Assembly (NCBI GenBank): GCA_017431185.1 | Contig: JAFRLP010000470.1 | Location: 1-12,757 of the forward strand | Length of the DNA stretch: 12,757 nt | Direction: 5' to 3' | Source of the DNA: Victivallales bacterium | GTDB lineage: Bacteria > Verrucomicrobiota > Lentisphaeria > Oligosphaerales > Oligosphaeraceae | Shown here: positions 1 to 6,809 of the stretch, piece after piece | Numbering within the stretch: the first letter of the stretch is position 1 | Layout of the letters: every line of letters begins with the position of its first letter | Notes under the pieces: model-generated | The model's database searches: none | What the model was told of the DNA's origin: nothing | Seen by the model: the letters and a program-made list of their open reading frames with translations, nothing else | Made by a program: the position numbers and the translations under genes

Positions 1-328
1 CCATGTTGTCCTCCAGGAAATACTTCTGATCCTTGAGAACCTCTTCTTCAATGCGGACTTCCTCGTTGTTTTCATCCAGGAAGACATAGAGGCCATCGCC
101 TTCATCGTAGGAGAAAACCAGTTCCTTCTCCGCCAGGTCGGGGGTGTCGATTTTATCGACGGAACGGAAGGTGCGGTCGGTGGTTCCGCCAGTAATCATG
201 TTCTTGAGCTTGCAACGGTAGAGGGCTTGGCCTTTCCCTGGCTTGCAGAAGTCAAATTCAGTGATGAGGTAGGGCTCGCCGTCCATTTCGATTTTGAGTC
301 CTTTGCGCAGGTCGGATGGGTCGTACAT
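1..328 (-). CDS. efp: Elongation factor P (N-terminal 109 residues, partial)
   Basis: EF-P binds ribosomes stalled on consecutive prolines, between the P and E sites, and stimulates peptide-bond formation. The gene reads leftward off the window edge, so only the N-terminal 109 codons are present. They cover the KOW-like domain I (about residues 1-62) and the start of the first OB domain. The protein opens MYDPSDLRKGLKIEMDGEPY and carries the loop KPGKGQA, whose tip lysine (K32) aligns with the modified K34 of E. coli EF-P. A lysine there fits EpmA-type or unmodified EF-P, not the arginine (EarP) type. The ATG at 328 is preceded by GGAG at a suitable distance. The gene is divergent from rnc across 88 bp. 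Identification is very secure; the C-terminus is unseen. Confidence 0.96.
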   Translation of the reverse strand, partial: MYDPSDLRKGLKIEMDGEPYLITEFDFCKPGKGQALYRCKLKNMITGGTTDRTFRSVDKIDTPDLAEKELVFSYDEGDGLYVFLDENNEEVRIEEEVLKDQKYFLEDNM

Positions 329-382
329 GGGATGTCTCCGTTTGGCATTTGTGGTTGCGGGTGTTTTCAGATGAAATCACCC

Positions 383-410
383 TTGTAATTGTAAAACTCT
401 AAAATATAAG
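383..410 (+). promoter_or_regulatory. Candidate promoter for rnc, abutting the start codon
   Basis: TTGTAA (383-388), a 16-bp spacer and TATAAG (405-410) form a plausible sigma70-type promoter on the plus strand. Transcription would begin about 6-8 bases after the -10 box, that is on or next to the ATG at 417. The gap before that ATG contains no Shine-Dalgarno sequence. The promoter overlaps the opposite-strand efp promoter. Motif evidence only. Confidence 0.45.
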
Positions 411-417
411 CGTTCAA
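388..417 (-). promoter_or_regulatory. Candidate sigma70-type promoter for efp
   Basis: On the minus strand TTGAAC (417-412) is separated by 18 bp from TACAAT (393-388), close to the TTGACA/TATAAT consensus. A start near 381 would give efp a leader of about 50 bases that includes its GGAG ribosome site. The -35 box includes the A of the rnc start codon. Inferred from motif match only. Confidence 0.5.
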
Positions 418-1949
418 TGTCAGTTTTCAACCTGAAAAGCGAGGAGATGCCTGCCGCTCTGGCGGAAATCCAGAAAAAATCTGGTTACACCTTCATTCAT
501 CGCGACCTGTTGAGTGAGTCTCTGACCCACCCGTCGTATGCCGCCGAGCAGCCTTTTCCGATTCGCCAGAACCAGCGTCTGGAATTTCTGGGAGACGCAG
601 TGCTTCAGCTCATTCTAACGCGTCATCTGTTTGAGCAGTTCCAGGAGGAGCAGGAGGGGGGGCTAACGCGGATGCGCTCCAGTCTGGCCAATGAGGCGGC
701 CACCGCCAAATACGCCGTTACTCTGGGGCTGGACCGTGTTCTGCTGTTGGGCAAGGGCGAATGCCAGACTGGCGGACGCAAGCGCCCTTCGATTCTGGGC
801 GACGTGTTCGAGTCTTTTCTGGGAGCCGTCTATCTTGACGGCGGGTTTGAGGCCGCCCAAAAACTGGTGCTTTCTCTTTTGCCGGACCTGAATGACGTGC
901 GCTCCAGTCTTCAACTGGAGGAGAATCCCAAGGGAGCATTGCAGATGCTGGTTCAGCATTGGCGAATGGAGCCTCTCAACTACGAACTCGTCTCGAAGCG
1001 CGGCCCAGTGCATGAGCCGATTTTTGAGGTGCGGGTCACTGTTGGCCAGCGGGAACTTGCCCGTGCCACGGGGCCGAATCACAAGCAGGCGGAGCGTATG
1101 GCGGCACGTCATGCATACGAGGTGCTGTCCGATGAACTCGCCGCCAGCGCAGGTTCGCAGGAGATTGTGGTGCTTGACTTTGACGGGGTCATCTGCGACA
1201 GCGCCGGGGAGACTGGGGCCTCTGGCTGGAAGACGGCGCGGGAAATCTGGCCGGAACTCTTTCCCGAGCCAATGCCGTCCCCCGAGCAGTTGGCGATGTT
1301 CCGCAAAGTCCGTCCCGCCTTGGAGACGGGGTATCATGCCCCCCTGCTGTTCAAAATGTTGCAGGAAGGGCTCCCGATGGAGGAATTCGAGCAGCGCGCC
1401 TCCGAACATTATGGGCGCATCATGCGGGAACACAATCTGGACAGAAACGAACTCATCGACCATTTCGGACGTATCCGCGACCAGTGGATTGCCGAAAATC
1501 TGGACGAATGGCTCGATTTCCACGGCTTTTTCCCCGGCGTGCTGGAGGCTCTGCAAAGCGCTCTGGAGTCGGGACGCCGCATCCTCATCAGCACGACGAA
1601 ACAGGAGCGCTTCGTGAAGGCCGCCCTGGAGAGCCGCGGAGTCCATTTCCCGATGGAGAACATCTACGGGCTGGACCGTCGCCGTCCCAAGGAGGATTTG
1701 CTGGCGCAGTTGCTGGAGGCGTGCCCGCCCGCCATCTCCTTCACCGAAGACCGACTCAAGACCCTGCTTCGGGTGGAGACCCATGCCGAACTGGATGCCG
1801 TGAGGCTCCATTACGCGGCGTGGGGGTACGGCACAGCCTCTGACCTGGAGAACGCCCGCATGGACCCGCGCATCCACGTACTTTCGCTGGAGGAATTCAA
1901 TGACTTCCTGGCTGGACGGCAGCCCGCGTCCGTCGAACATCCTCAATAG
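417..1949 (+). CDS. rnc: Ribonuclease III fused to a C-terminal HAD-superfamily phosphatase domain
   Basis: 510 residues, about twice the usual RNase III length (220-250). Residues 11-160 are the RNase III domain, which cleaves double-stranded RNA in rRNA and mRNA processing. The signature is RLEFLGDAV (E56, D60), followed by E80 in EGGLTRMR and the D129/E132 pair in LGDVFESFLGA. The position of E. coli E38 is Q53. Residues 168-238 are the dsRNA-binding domain, with GPVHEPIFEV and KQAERMAARHA. From residue 249 a full HAD domain follows: motif I DFDGVICDS (D254, D256), motif II S392 in ISTTKQ, motif III lysine in RRRPKED, motif IV FTEDR. No stop, methionine or frameshift lies at the junction (238-250). 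The start could instead be ATG 447 (M11), which matches E. coli RNase III better at the N-terminus but has GAGGAG directly abutting it. The HAD substrate is unknown. Both halves are confident assignments. Confidence 0.93.
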   Translation: MSVFNLKSEEMPAALAEIQKKSGYTFIHRDLLSESLTHPSYAAEQPFPIRQNQRLEFLGDAVLQLILTRHLFEQFQEEQEGGLTRMRSSLANEAATAKYAVTLGLDRVLLLGKGECQTGGRKRPSILGDVFESFLGAVYLDGGFEAAQKLVLSLLPDLNDVRSSLQLEENPKGALQMLVQHWRMEPLNYELVSKRGPVHEPIFEVRVTVGQRELARATGPNHKQAERMAARHAYEVLSDELAASAGSQEIVVLDFDGVICDSAGETGASGWKTAREIWPELFPEPMPSPEQLAMFRKVRPALETGYHAPLLFKMLQEGLPMEEFEQRASEHYGRIMREHNLDRNELIDHFGRIRDQWIAENLDEWLDFHGFFPGVLEALQSALESGRRILISTTKQERFVKAALESRGVHFPMENIYGLDRRRPKEDLLAQLLEACPPAISFTEDRLKTLLRVETHAELDAVRLHYAAWGYGTASDLENARMDPRIHVLSLEEFNDFLAGRQPASVEHPQ

Positions 1950-1952
1950 GGT

Positions 1953-2783
1953 ATGGCCAACCTGATTTTGTGCGACATAGACGGCACCCTTATCCGCCGC
2001 GGACACGGCTTCTCCGCCTCAACGGCAGAGGCGATGGCCCGACTGCGCGCCCAGGGACACTATATCGCGCTCGCCAGCGGACGTAATCTGTGGAGTTGCC
2101 GTCAGATTATTCCAGAGGAACTGCCAGTCTCGCACTGGCTCTTCTCCACGGGCGTCGGGGTGTGGGATGTCGCGGGGAAATGCGTGCTTCGGCGCAGGGA
2201 ATTGACGGCATTGGAGTCGCGGCGCATCGCCGAGGTGCTGGAGAGCATTCAGGCCGACTACATGGTATTGGCTCCGCTGGAGGATTGTCCGCGATTCGTC
2301 TATCGCCGCTTTGGGCGTTTGGAGAACGCATGCACGGATTTTGACAAGCGCCTGGCGGAATATGCGGGGATGTCCCGTCTTTTGGCAGAGGGGGAGGAAT
2401 CACGCCTGGCAACGGCCTGCCAATTCCTGATTTTCCTGCCGTCGGGAGATGCCCGATTGGAGAGGCTGCGGGATTGCCTGGCGGATGACTTCACCTTTGT
2501 CCACTCCAATTCCCCATACGGCGGAACCACGGTCTGGGCGGAGGTCTTTTCCCGCGCGGCGGGAAAGGCGCGGGCTGGAGAATGGCTGGCCTCTCAGCCA
2601 GACCTGGACATCACCGCAACGTATGCCTTGGGCAACGACTTCAATGACCTGGATATGCTGCGGTGGGCTGACCATGCCATGGTGACCCCGAATGCGCCCG
2701 CCGCCCTTCAGGCCATGTTTCCCGTGACCCAGGCTGATACGGACGGCGCCTTCGCCGAAGCCGTCCAGCGCTGGGGAATGTAA
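1953..2783 (+). CDS. HAD-superfamily hydrolase, Cof-type (class IIB) phosphatase
   Basis: 276 residues, the usual length for Cof-type HAD phosphatases, which dephosphorylate small phosphorylated metabolites in the cytoplasm. Motif I is DIDGTL (D8 nucleophile, D10), motif II is S42 in LASGRN, motif III is probably K205 in AAGKARAGEW, and motif IV is GNDFNDLDML (227-236). The stretch between motifs II and III (about 60-200) is the class IIB cap. The ATG follows the rnc stop after only 3 bases, with an AGGG close to the start, so translational coupling with rnc-HAD is likely. Two consecutive HAD phosphatases in one transcription unit is noteworthy. The two domains belong to different HAD cap classes and are not obvious duplicates. 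The substrate cannot be named from sequence. Confidence 0.88.
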   Translation: MANLILCDIDGTLIRRGHGFSASTAEAMARLRAQGHYIALASGRNLWSCRQIIPEELPVSHWLFSTGVGVWDVAGKCVLRRRELTALESRRIAEVLESIQADYMVLAPLEDCPRFVYRRFGRLENACTDFDKRLAEYAGMSRLLAEGEESRLATACQFLIFLPSGDARLERLRDCLADDFTFVHSNSPYGGTTVWAEVFSRAAGKARAGEWLASQPDLDITATYALGNDFNDLDMLRWADHAMVTPNAPAALQAMFPVTQADTDGAFAEAVQRWGM

Positions 2784-2828
2784 GCGACTCAAGCGGCACA
2801 AGCGACTCAAGCGACTCAAGCGGCGGGG
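2784..2828 (+). repeat. 9-bp tandem repeat, five units
   Basis: Starting with the base after the HAD stop codon, the unit GCGACTCAA occurs at 2784, 2802 and 2811. A variant GCGGCACAA sits at 2793 and a decayed GCGGCGGGG at 2820. All units are in the same 9-bp register. It lies in the 77-bp gap before the YhcG-like gene. No function is evident; slippage-generated minisatellite is the simplest reading. Confidence 0.85.
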
Positions 2829-2844
2829 GCTAAAGATTTCAGCC
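2828..2844 (+). terminator. Weak hairpin downstream of the HAD gene
   Basis: GGCTAAA (2828-2834) can pair with TTT-C-AGCC (2837-2844) with one bulged C and a two-base loop. There is no T tract after it; the following bases are TTGACA. It may be a weak terminator or chance. Confidence 0.2.
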
Positions 2845-2860
2845 TTGACAAAAAGAATCT

Positions 2861-3718
2861 TTGCAAGCACACAACTTTGCTGTGCAATTGTTTTTGGGGA
2901 ATTTCATTCTTAAGTTTGGGGACGAATCTGCGTCTGGAATTTGTCCCCAACTTGGGGACGAATTCGACCATCCCATTTTTCATGTTCCCTGGGGGCACCA
3001 CAAGCTTCTCATCGATAAGTTCCGCGAGAACCCGGAAGCAGCATTTTTCTACATCCGCGAGACGGTGAAAAATGGTTGGAGCCGTGCCGTCCTTCTCAAC
3101 TTCCTCGACACGAACTTGCATGAACGCCAGGGTAAAGCCGTCACCAATTTCGCCGCGTCCCTGCCGCTGCAGGACGGAGAACTTGCGCAAGAGGTTACAA
3201 AAGATCCTTACACGTTCGATTTCGTTGCCCTTGCTCCAAGATATCGCGAGAAGGAACTCAAGGACGCCCTGATGGCTCACATCGAGCGTTTCCTTCTGGA
3301 ACTCGGCCAGGGATTCATGCTCGTCGGCCGCGAATATCGGCTCGAAATCGGGAGCAGGGAAAAGGTCGCCGACCTCCTCTTCTTCCACATGAACCTCAAC
3401 CGCTACATCGTGGTGGAGGTGAAGACCACGGAGTTCGAGGCCGAGCATCTTGGACAGCTCGGTCTCTATGTCTCTGCCGTGAATCATCTGCTCAAAAAGC
3501 CTTCGCATGAGCCGACAATCGGCCTTCTGGTCTGCAAGACGAAGGACAGCACGATGGTCAAATGGGCGCTGGAATCCACCCAGCAACCCATTGGCGTTTC
3601 GGAATACCGCATTAGCGAAATCCTCCCGAGGGAAGTCGCAAGCGATTTACCGAGCATTGCTGACATCGAATCTGGAATCGCTCTTTCCGATGGATCTGCC
3701 AAGGAGGTTGACAAATGA
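2861..3718 (+). CDS. YhcG/DUF1016-family PD-(D/E)XK nuclease, N-terminally shortened
   Basis: 285 residues against roughly 340-370 for intact YhcG-type proteins. Residues 36-100 match the end of the DUF1016 N-terminal domain (PWGHHKLL, FYIRETVKNGWSR, HERQGKAVTNF). Residues 113-255 are the PD-(D/E)XK nuclease domain: PYTFDFVAL, D171 in ADLLFFH, E186-V-K188 in VVEVKTTEF, and Q199 in LGQLGLYV. The first roughly 100 residues of the family are missing and residues 1-35 look unrelated. The only starts are TTG/GTG codons without a ribosome site, and an in-frame TAA sits at 2831-2833. So this is probably a 5'-truncated or recombined copy, although the catalytic residues are intact. Family members are often found near restriction or mobile loci, but the specific role here is unknown. 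A TTGACA at 2845-2850 has no good -10 partner. Confidence 0.78.
   Translation: MQAHNFAVQLFLGNFILKFGDESASGICPQLGDEFDHPIFHVPWGHHKLLIDKFRENPEAAFFYIRETVKNGWSRAVLLNFLDTNLHERQGKAVTNFAASLPLQDGELAQEVTKDPYTFDFVALAPRYREKELKDALMAHIERFLLELGQGFMLVGREYRLEIGSREKVADLLFFHMNLNRYIVVEVKTTEFEAEHLGQLGLYVSAVNHLLKKPSHEPTIGLLVCKTKDSTMVKWALESTQQPIGVSEYRISEILPREVASDLPSIADIESGIALSDGSAKEVDK
2916..2963 (+). repeat. 12-bp in-frame direct repeat encoding G-D-E
   Basis: TTGGGGACGAAT occurs exactly at 2916-2927 and 2952-2963, 36 bp apart, so in the same frame. It encodes FGDE and LGDE within the YhcG-like protein. A degraded copy, TTGGGGA followed by ATTTC, begins at 2894. This resembles a short coding minisatellite at the point where the normal YhcG N-terminus has been lost. 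Confidence 0.7.
2937..2965. repeat. 29-bp near-perfect palindrome
   Basis: The left arm GAATTTGTCCCCAA (2937-2950) and right arm TTGGGGACGAATTC (2952-2965) are inverted copies with one mismatch and a single-base centre. The palindrome shares its right arm with the 12-bp direct repeat. There is no T run, so it is unlikely to be a terminator. It could be an operator or a recombination remnant. Confidence 0.7.
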
Positions 3719-3795
3719 GGGGACAGGCAGGTGGAGTGAAAAGTGGTTCAAACGGAATCATTCAATGAGGTGTCGTCATCGCCATCATTGCCATT

Positions 3796-4497
3796 TTGGC
3801 GTCCATGCTGCTGCCGGCGTTGGCGTCTGCCAGGGCAAAGGCCAGGGACATCAGTTTCACCAACAATCTCAAGCAGTTGACCCTGTGCTATATCACGTAT
3901 GGAATGGAAAACGACGGCTGGGTCATGCCCAGGACACTTTGCGAGGTGCCTTCAAGCGTAGGCACCGCCAATGCCTGGACTGGATACCTCGCCGACCAGC
4001 TTTACGGCATTGGACTGGGGCATGGCACCATCGGAATCTATGCAACGAACAACAACAGAAGATTCCCTTCGTTTGAGTGCCCCTCGGAGTCCACGCCCAT
4101 TGGAGTCAAGGCGGACTCGAAATTCATGTTCGGCCATTATGCAGTGAACAACCTGTTCACTGGCTTGTTCACCAACACGAACCAGCCAGCCCACAAGGAG
4201 TCGCAGATCACCTCGGCCTCGCACTGCGCACTGCTGATGGACTCCTCCTGGAAGCAGAATTATGGCACGGCGGCCCTGAACGCAACCGTGGGCGACACCA
4301 TCGCCCTGCGGCATGGCTCCAAAAGCAGGGCGACAACGGAAGACGACACCAACAAATACTACCACATGGGAGAAAAGGTCAATTTTTCGTTCTATGACGG
4401 GCATGTACGCACTTTGAAGCGCAATGACCTGATGGTGGGTGCCGCAATCAAAAGGAAAAGCCTCTGCGAAGGATACGAGAACAGCTTTACCTGGTAA
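3796..4497 (+). CDS. H-X9-DG-type pseudopilin-like protein with disrupted N-terminal leader
   Basis: The visible protein (233 residues) begins inside the hydrophobic pilin helix: ASMLLPALASARAKARD is the usual continuation of the prepilin consensus FTLIELLVVIAIIAIL. In the same frame, codons 3769-3795 add GVVIAIIAI, but TGA at 3766-3768 stops the frame and the FTLIE processing site is absent. The soluble part ends in VNFSFYDGHVRTL (196-207), the DGHV signature of prepilin-type H-X9-DG proteins. Here H190 is ten residues from D201, and H173 is another candidate. Such proteins are abundant in Lentisphaerota, Verrucomicrobiota and Planctomycetota and are thought to be exported and assembled through type II secretion/type IV pilus-like machinery. 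As written, this gene lacks a normal start, so it may be a pseudogene or carry a local sequence error. It lies downstream of the YhcG-like gene and converges with rarA. Confidence 0.75.
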   Translation: MASMLLPALASARAKARDISFTNNLKQLTLCYITYGMENDGWVMPRTLCEVPSSVGTANAWTGYLADQLYGIGLGHGTIGIYATNNNRRFPSFECPSESTPIGVKADSKFMFGHYAVNNLFTGLFTNTNQPAHKESQITSASHCALLMDSSWKQNYGTAALNATVGDTIALRHGSKSRATTEDDTNKYYHMGEKVNFSFYDGHVRTLKRNDLMVGAAIKRKSLCEGYENSFTW

Positions 4498-4549
4498 TCC
4501 CTCCTCCACAGGACTTTGGGGGAACCTGGGGGGAATCGGGCCTGGCGAA

Positions 4550-6802
4550 TTACATCCTGGCCACCACAAAGGCCACGGATGTGTGCCAGGTCACCTTGCG
4601 GTTGAGGGTTTGGCGGGCGAGGGTGTCGCGGAACAGTTGCAGGTCATCCGGCGACAGGCCGTTGGTGGCCAGGGAACATGCAAAGGAGTCGGGCTGTGCC
4701 GAGAACCAGTGGTCAAGCATTTGCCGCGTCATGGTGAACTGGCGGGGGAGTACTTCGATTTCAATGGCGGGGGAGGGGAACCCCGCCTGAAGGAAGGCCT
4801 GCTGTATTTCCTCGACGTCCCAGTTGACCCGCTGGTCAGTGGGGGAGGTGTAAACCGCCTCCTCCGCCCGAATAAAGCGCTGAATGGCCTCCGAGTCGGC
4901 ATAATCGTCTGGCCCCGCCAACAGCGCGGAGAGGCGCTGGGAACGGCGCGGGAGGTTTTCCGCCAGGGAGACGGTGGCGCCATTCTGCAGCAATGCTGGC
5001 AGGACGGCCAGGCGCCTCGCGCGGTCTGGGGCCTTGGCCAGCAGATTCCGCCCCACAACCAAATCAAAACGCACATCGTCAGAATGCTGCGCTTTCAGCA
5101 GTGCTGGCACCTGTTCTGGCAGTCCCGCAAGGACAATGGGACGGCGCAGTTCCGTCAAGTTGGCGGCCATGTCCAGAATGGCGTCGGCGGACTGCTGTGA
5201 AGAGGTCAGGCTCCACACGCCTCCCTCTGGCACGCTGCGCACTGCCAGCCAGGTCAATTCCCCCGAGTCGGCCGTCAAATCCAAGACCAGTTCGTGCCTC
5301 TTCAGCGGTCGCGCCGCAAAGATGCGCTCCCGGATGGTGGCGAGATTGGCAGCCAAGTTATCCACCGCGCGCGCCAGCCATTTGTCTGCCTGGCGGTCTG
5401 GCTTGGTGAAGGTCAGGACCTCCGGCGGCGCGGAGGCGTTTTCATTCTCCCGCAGTGCGGCCATCTGGAGTTCGCGGCGCTGGCGCACCACGTCCGCCAA
5501 CTGTTTTTCATAGCCGATGACGCCTGGTTCGTAGAAGATTTTCCCTTGGAGGGAGGAGGGGAGGTATTGCTGGGCGACCCAGTGGTCTTTGAAGGCGTGT
5601 GGGTATTTGTAGCCGACTCCGTGCCCAAAACTCTCGGAGTCTCGGCTGGAGTCCCGCAGGTGGTTTGGCACTTCGCCCTCCTGTTCCCTCTCGATTCCCT
5701 TGAGGGCGTCGAAGAAGCCCATGACGGAATTGGACTTGGGCGCGGTGGCGCAATAGAGCGCCGCGTGGGCCAGCGGGTAGTGCCCTTCGGGGAGTCCCAC
5801 GCGGTCGAATGCCTCGGCAGCCGCGATGACAAAGGGGAGGGCGTGCGGGTCGGCCATCCCGATGTCCTCGCTTGCGAAAATCGTCATTCTGCGAAAGATG
5901 AAGCGTGGGTCTTCGCCGGCGTACACCATCTTGGCCAGCCAGTAGAAGGTGGCGTCAGGGTCGGAGCCGCGCATCGACTTGATGAAGGCGGAGATGGTGT
6001 CGAAATGGTAGTCCCCTTCGCGGTCGTAAAGGACGGCACGGTGCTGGATGGACTCCTCGGCGACCGCCATCGTGATGTGGATGCCGCCTGTCTCGTCGGG
6101 CGGAGTTGTCTCCACGGCAAGTTCGATGGCATTGAGTGCGGCGCGTGCGTCGCCGTTGGCGACGTTGGCGAGGTGCGCGAGCGCCTCATCGTCTATCTTG
6201 ACCTGGCGTCTGCCGTAGCCACGCTCGGGGTCATGCAGCGCCTGGAGGATGATTTTGCGGACATCCTCCTCGGTGAGCGGCTTGAGCTGGAAGATGCGGG
6301 AACGCGAGACCAGGGCGCGGTTGACCGTGAAATAGGGGTTCTCCGTCGTGGCTCCAATGAGAATGACGGTCCCGTTCTCGACCCAGGGAAGCAGGGCGTC
6401 CTGCTGTGCTTTGTTCCAGCGGTGTACCTCGTCAACGAACAGGATGGTGCGCTGACCAAGTTCGTCCCGGCGTCGCTGCGCCGACTGCGTGACGTCCTTG
6501 AGGTCGGCGATTCCCGCCATCACCGCGTTCAGGGTGATGAACGTGGATTTGGTGGTGTTGGCGATGACGCTGGCCAGCGTGGTTTTTCCCGTGCCCGGCG
6601 GTCCGTAGAACAGCAGGCTGGAAAGCTGGTCGGCCTGGACGGCACGGCGCAGCAGCCTTCCAGGCGCCAGGATATGCTCCTGGCCGATGTACTCCTCCAG
6701 GGTGCGCGGGCGCATCCGCGCCGCCAACGGCTGGTCTTTTGCCAGTTCGGTTCGGACAGTGCGGTCAAACAGCGACGGTGCGTTCCTGGAGAGTGTCTTC
6801 AC
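4550..6802 (-). CDS. rarA: RarA/MgsA-type AAA+ ATPase fused to a C-terminal methyltransferase-like domain
   Basis: 750 residues; ordinary RarA has about 430-450. Residues 10-440 are RarA, a clamp-loader-like AAA+ ATPase acting at stalled replication forks. Walker A is GPPGTGKT (67-74), Walker B is [11 protein letters not shown] (120-130), sensor 1 is GATTENP (150-156), the arginine finger lies in SRSRIF (166-171), and sensor 2 is in [12 protein letters not shown] (216-227). MgsA-type helical C-terminal motifs such as [11 protein letters not shown] and VPNHLRD follow. Residues about 470-750 resemble a Rossmann-fold methyltransferase: [15 protein letters not shown] (504-518) sits where SAM motif I would be, but the glycine-rich loop is poor. 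Fusions of RarA to an uncharacterised C-terminal domain are known in cyanobacteria and some other phyla. The start is GTG 6802, seven bases after the stop of the surface-protein gene, with only a weak AGG, suggesting coupling. The methyltransferase activity is doubtful. Confidence 0.93.
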   Translation of the reverse strand: MKTLSRNAPSLFDRTVRTELAKDQPLAARMRPRTLEEYIGQEHILAPGRLLRRAVQADQLSSLLFYGPPGTGKTTLASVIANTTKSTFITLNAVMAGIADLKDVTQSAQRRRDELGQRTILFVDEVHRWNKAQQDALLPWVENGTVILIGATTENPYFTVNRALVSRSRIFQLKPLTEEDVRKIILQALHDPERGYGRRQVKIDDEALAHLANVANGDARAALNAIELAVETTPPDETGGIHITMAVAEESIQHRAVLYDREGDYHFDTISAFIKSMRGSDPDATFYWLAKMVYAGEDPRFIFRRMTIFASEDIGMADPHALPFVIAAAEAFDRVGLPEGHYPLAHAALYCATAPKSNSVMGFFDALKGIEREQEGEVPNHLRDSSRDSESFGHGVGYKYPHAFKDHWVAQQYLPSSLQGKIFYEPGVIGYEKQLADVVRQRRELQMAALRENENASAPPEVLTFTKPDRQADKWLARAVDNLAANLATIRERIFAARPLKRHELVLDLTADSGELTWLAVRSVPEGGVWSLTSSQQSADAILDMAANLTELRRPIVLAGLPEQVPALLKAQHSDDVRFDLVVGRNLLAKAPDRARRLAVLPALLQNGATVSLAENLPRRSQRLSALLAGPDDYADSEAIQRFIRAEEAVYTSPTDQRVNWDVEEIQQAFLQAGFPSPAIEIEVLPRQFTMTRQMLDHWFSAQPDSFACSLATNGLSPDDLQLFRDTLARQTLNRKVTWHTSVAFVVARM

Positions 6803-6809
6803 GCCTGAA

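Noticed and set aside
663..2006. 447-codon open frame on the minus strand opposite rnc
   Set aside because: It is antisense to a gene with clear RNase III and HAD motifs. Its translation has no recognisable domain and is rich in residues typical of GC-rich shadow frames.
2784..2828. Repeat array as a possible CRISPR
   Set aside because: Units are 9 bp with no spacers; CRISPR repeats are longer and separated by unique spacers.
2937..2965. Palindrome as an intrinsic terminator or insertion-sequence end
   Set aside because: It has no T tract, lies inside a reading frame, and no transposase or target duplication is visible nearby.
2861..3718. Linking the YhcG-like nuclease with the R-M pair as one defence island
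   Set aside because: They are about 4 kb apart, on opposite strands, with rarA and a surface-protein gene between them, and the YhcG copy looks truncated.
5294..6808. 504-codon open frame on the plus strand opposite rarA
   Set aside because: It lies wholly antisense to well-conserved RarA motifs, lacks a ribosome site and shows no domain.
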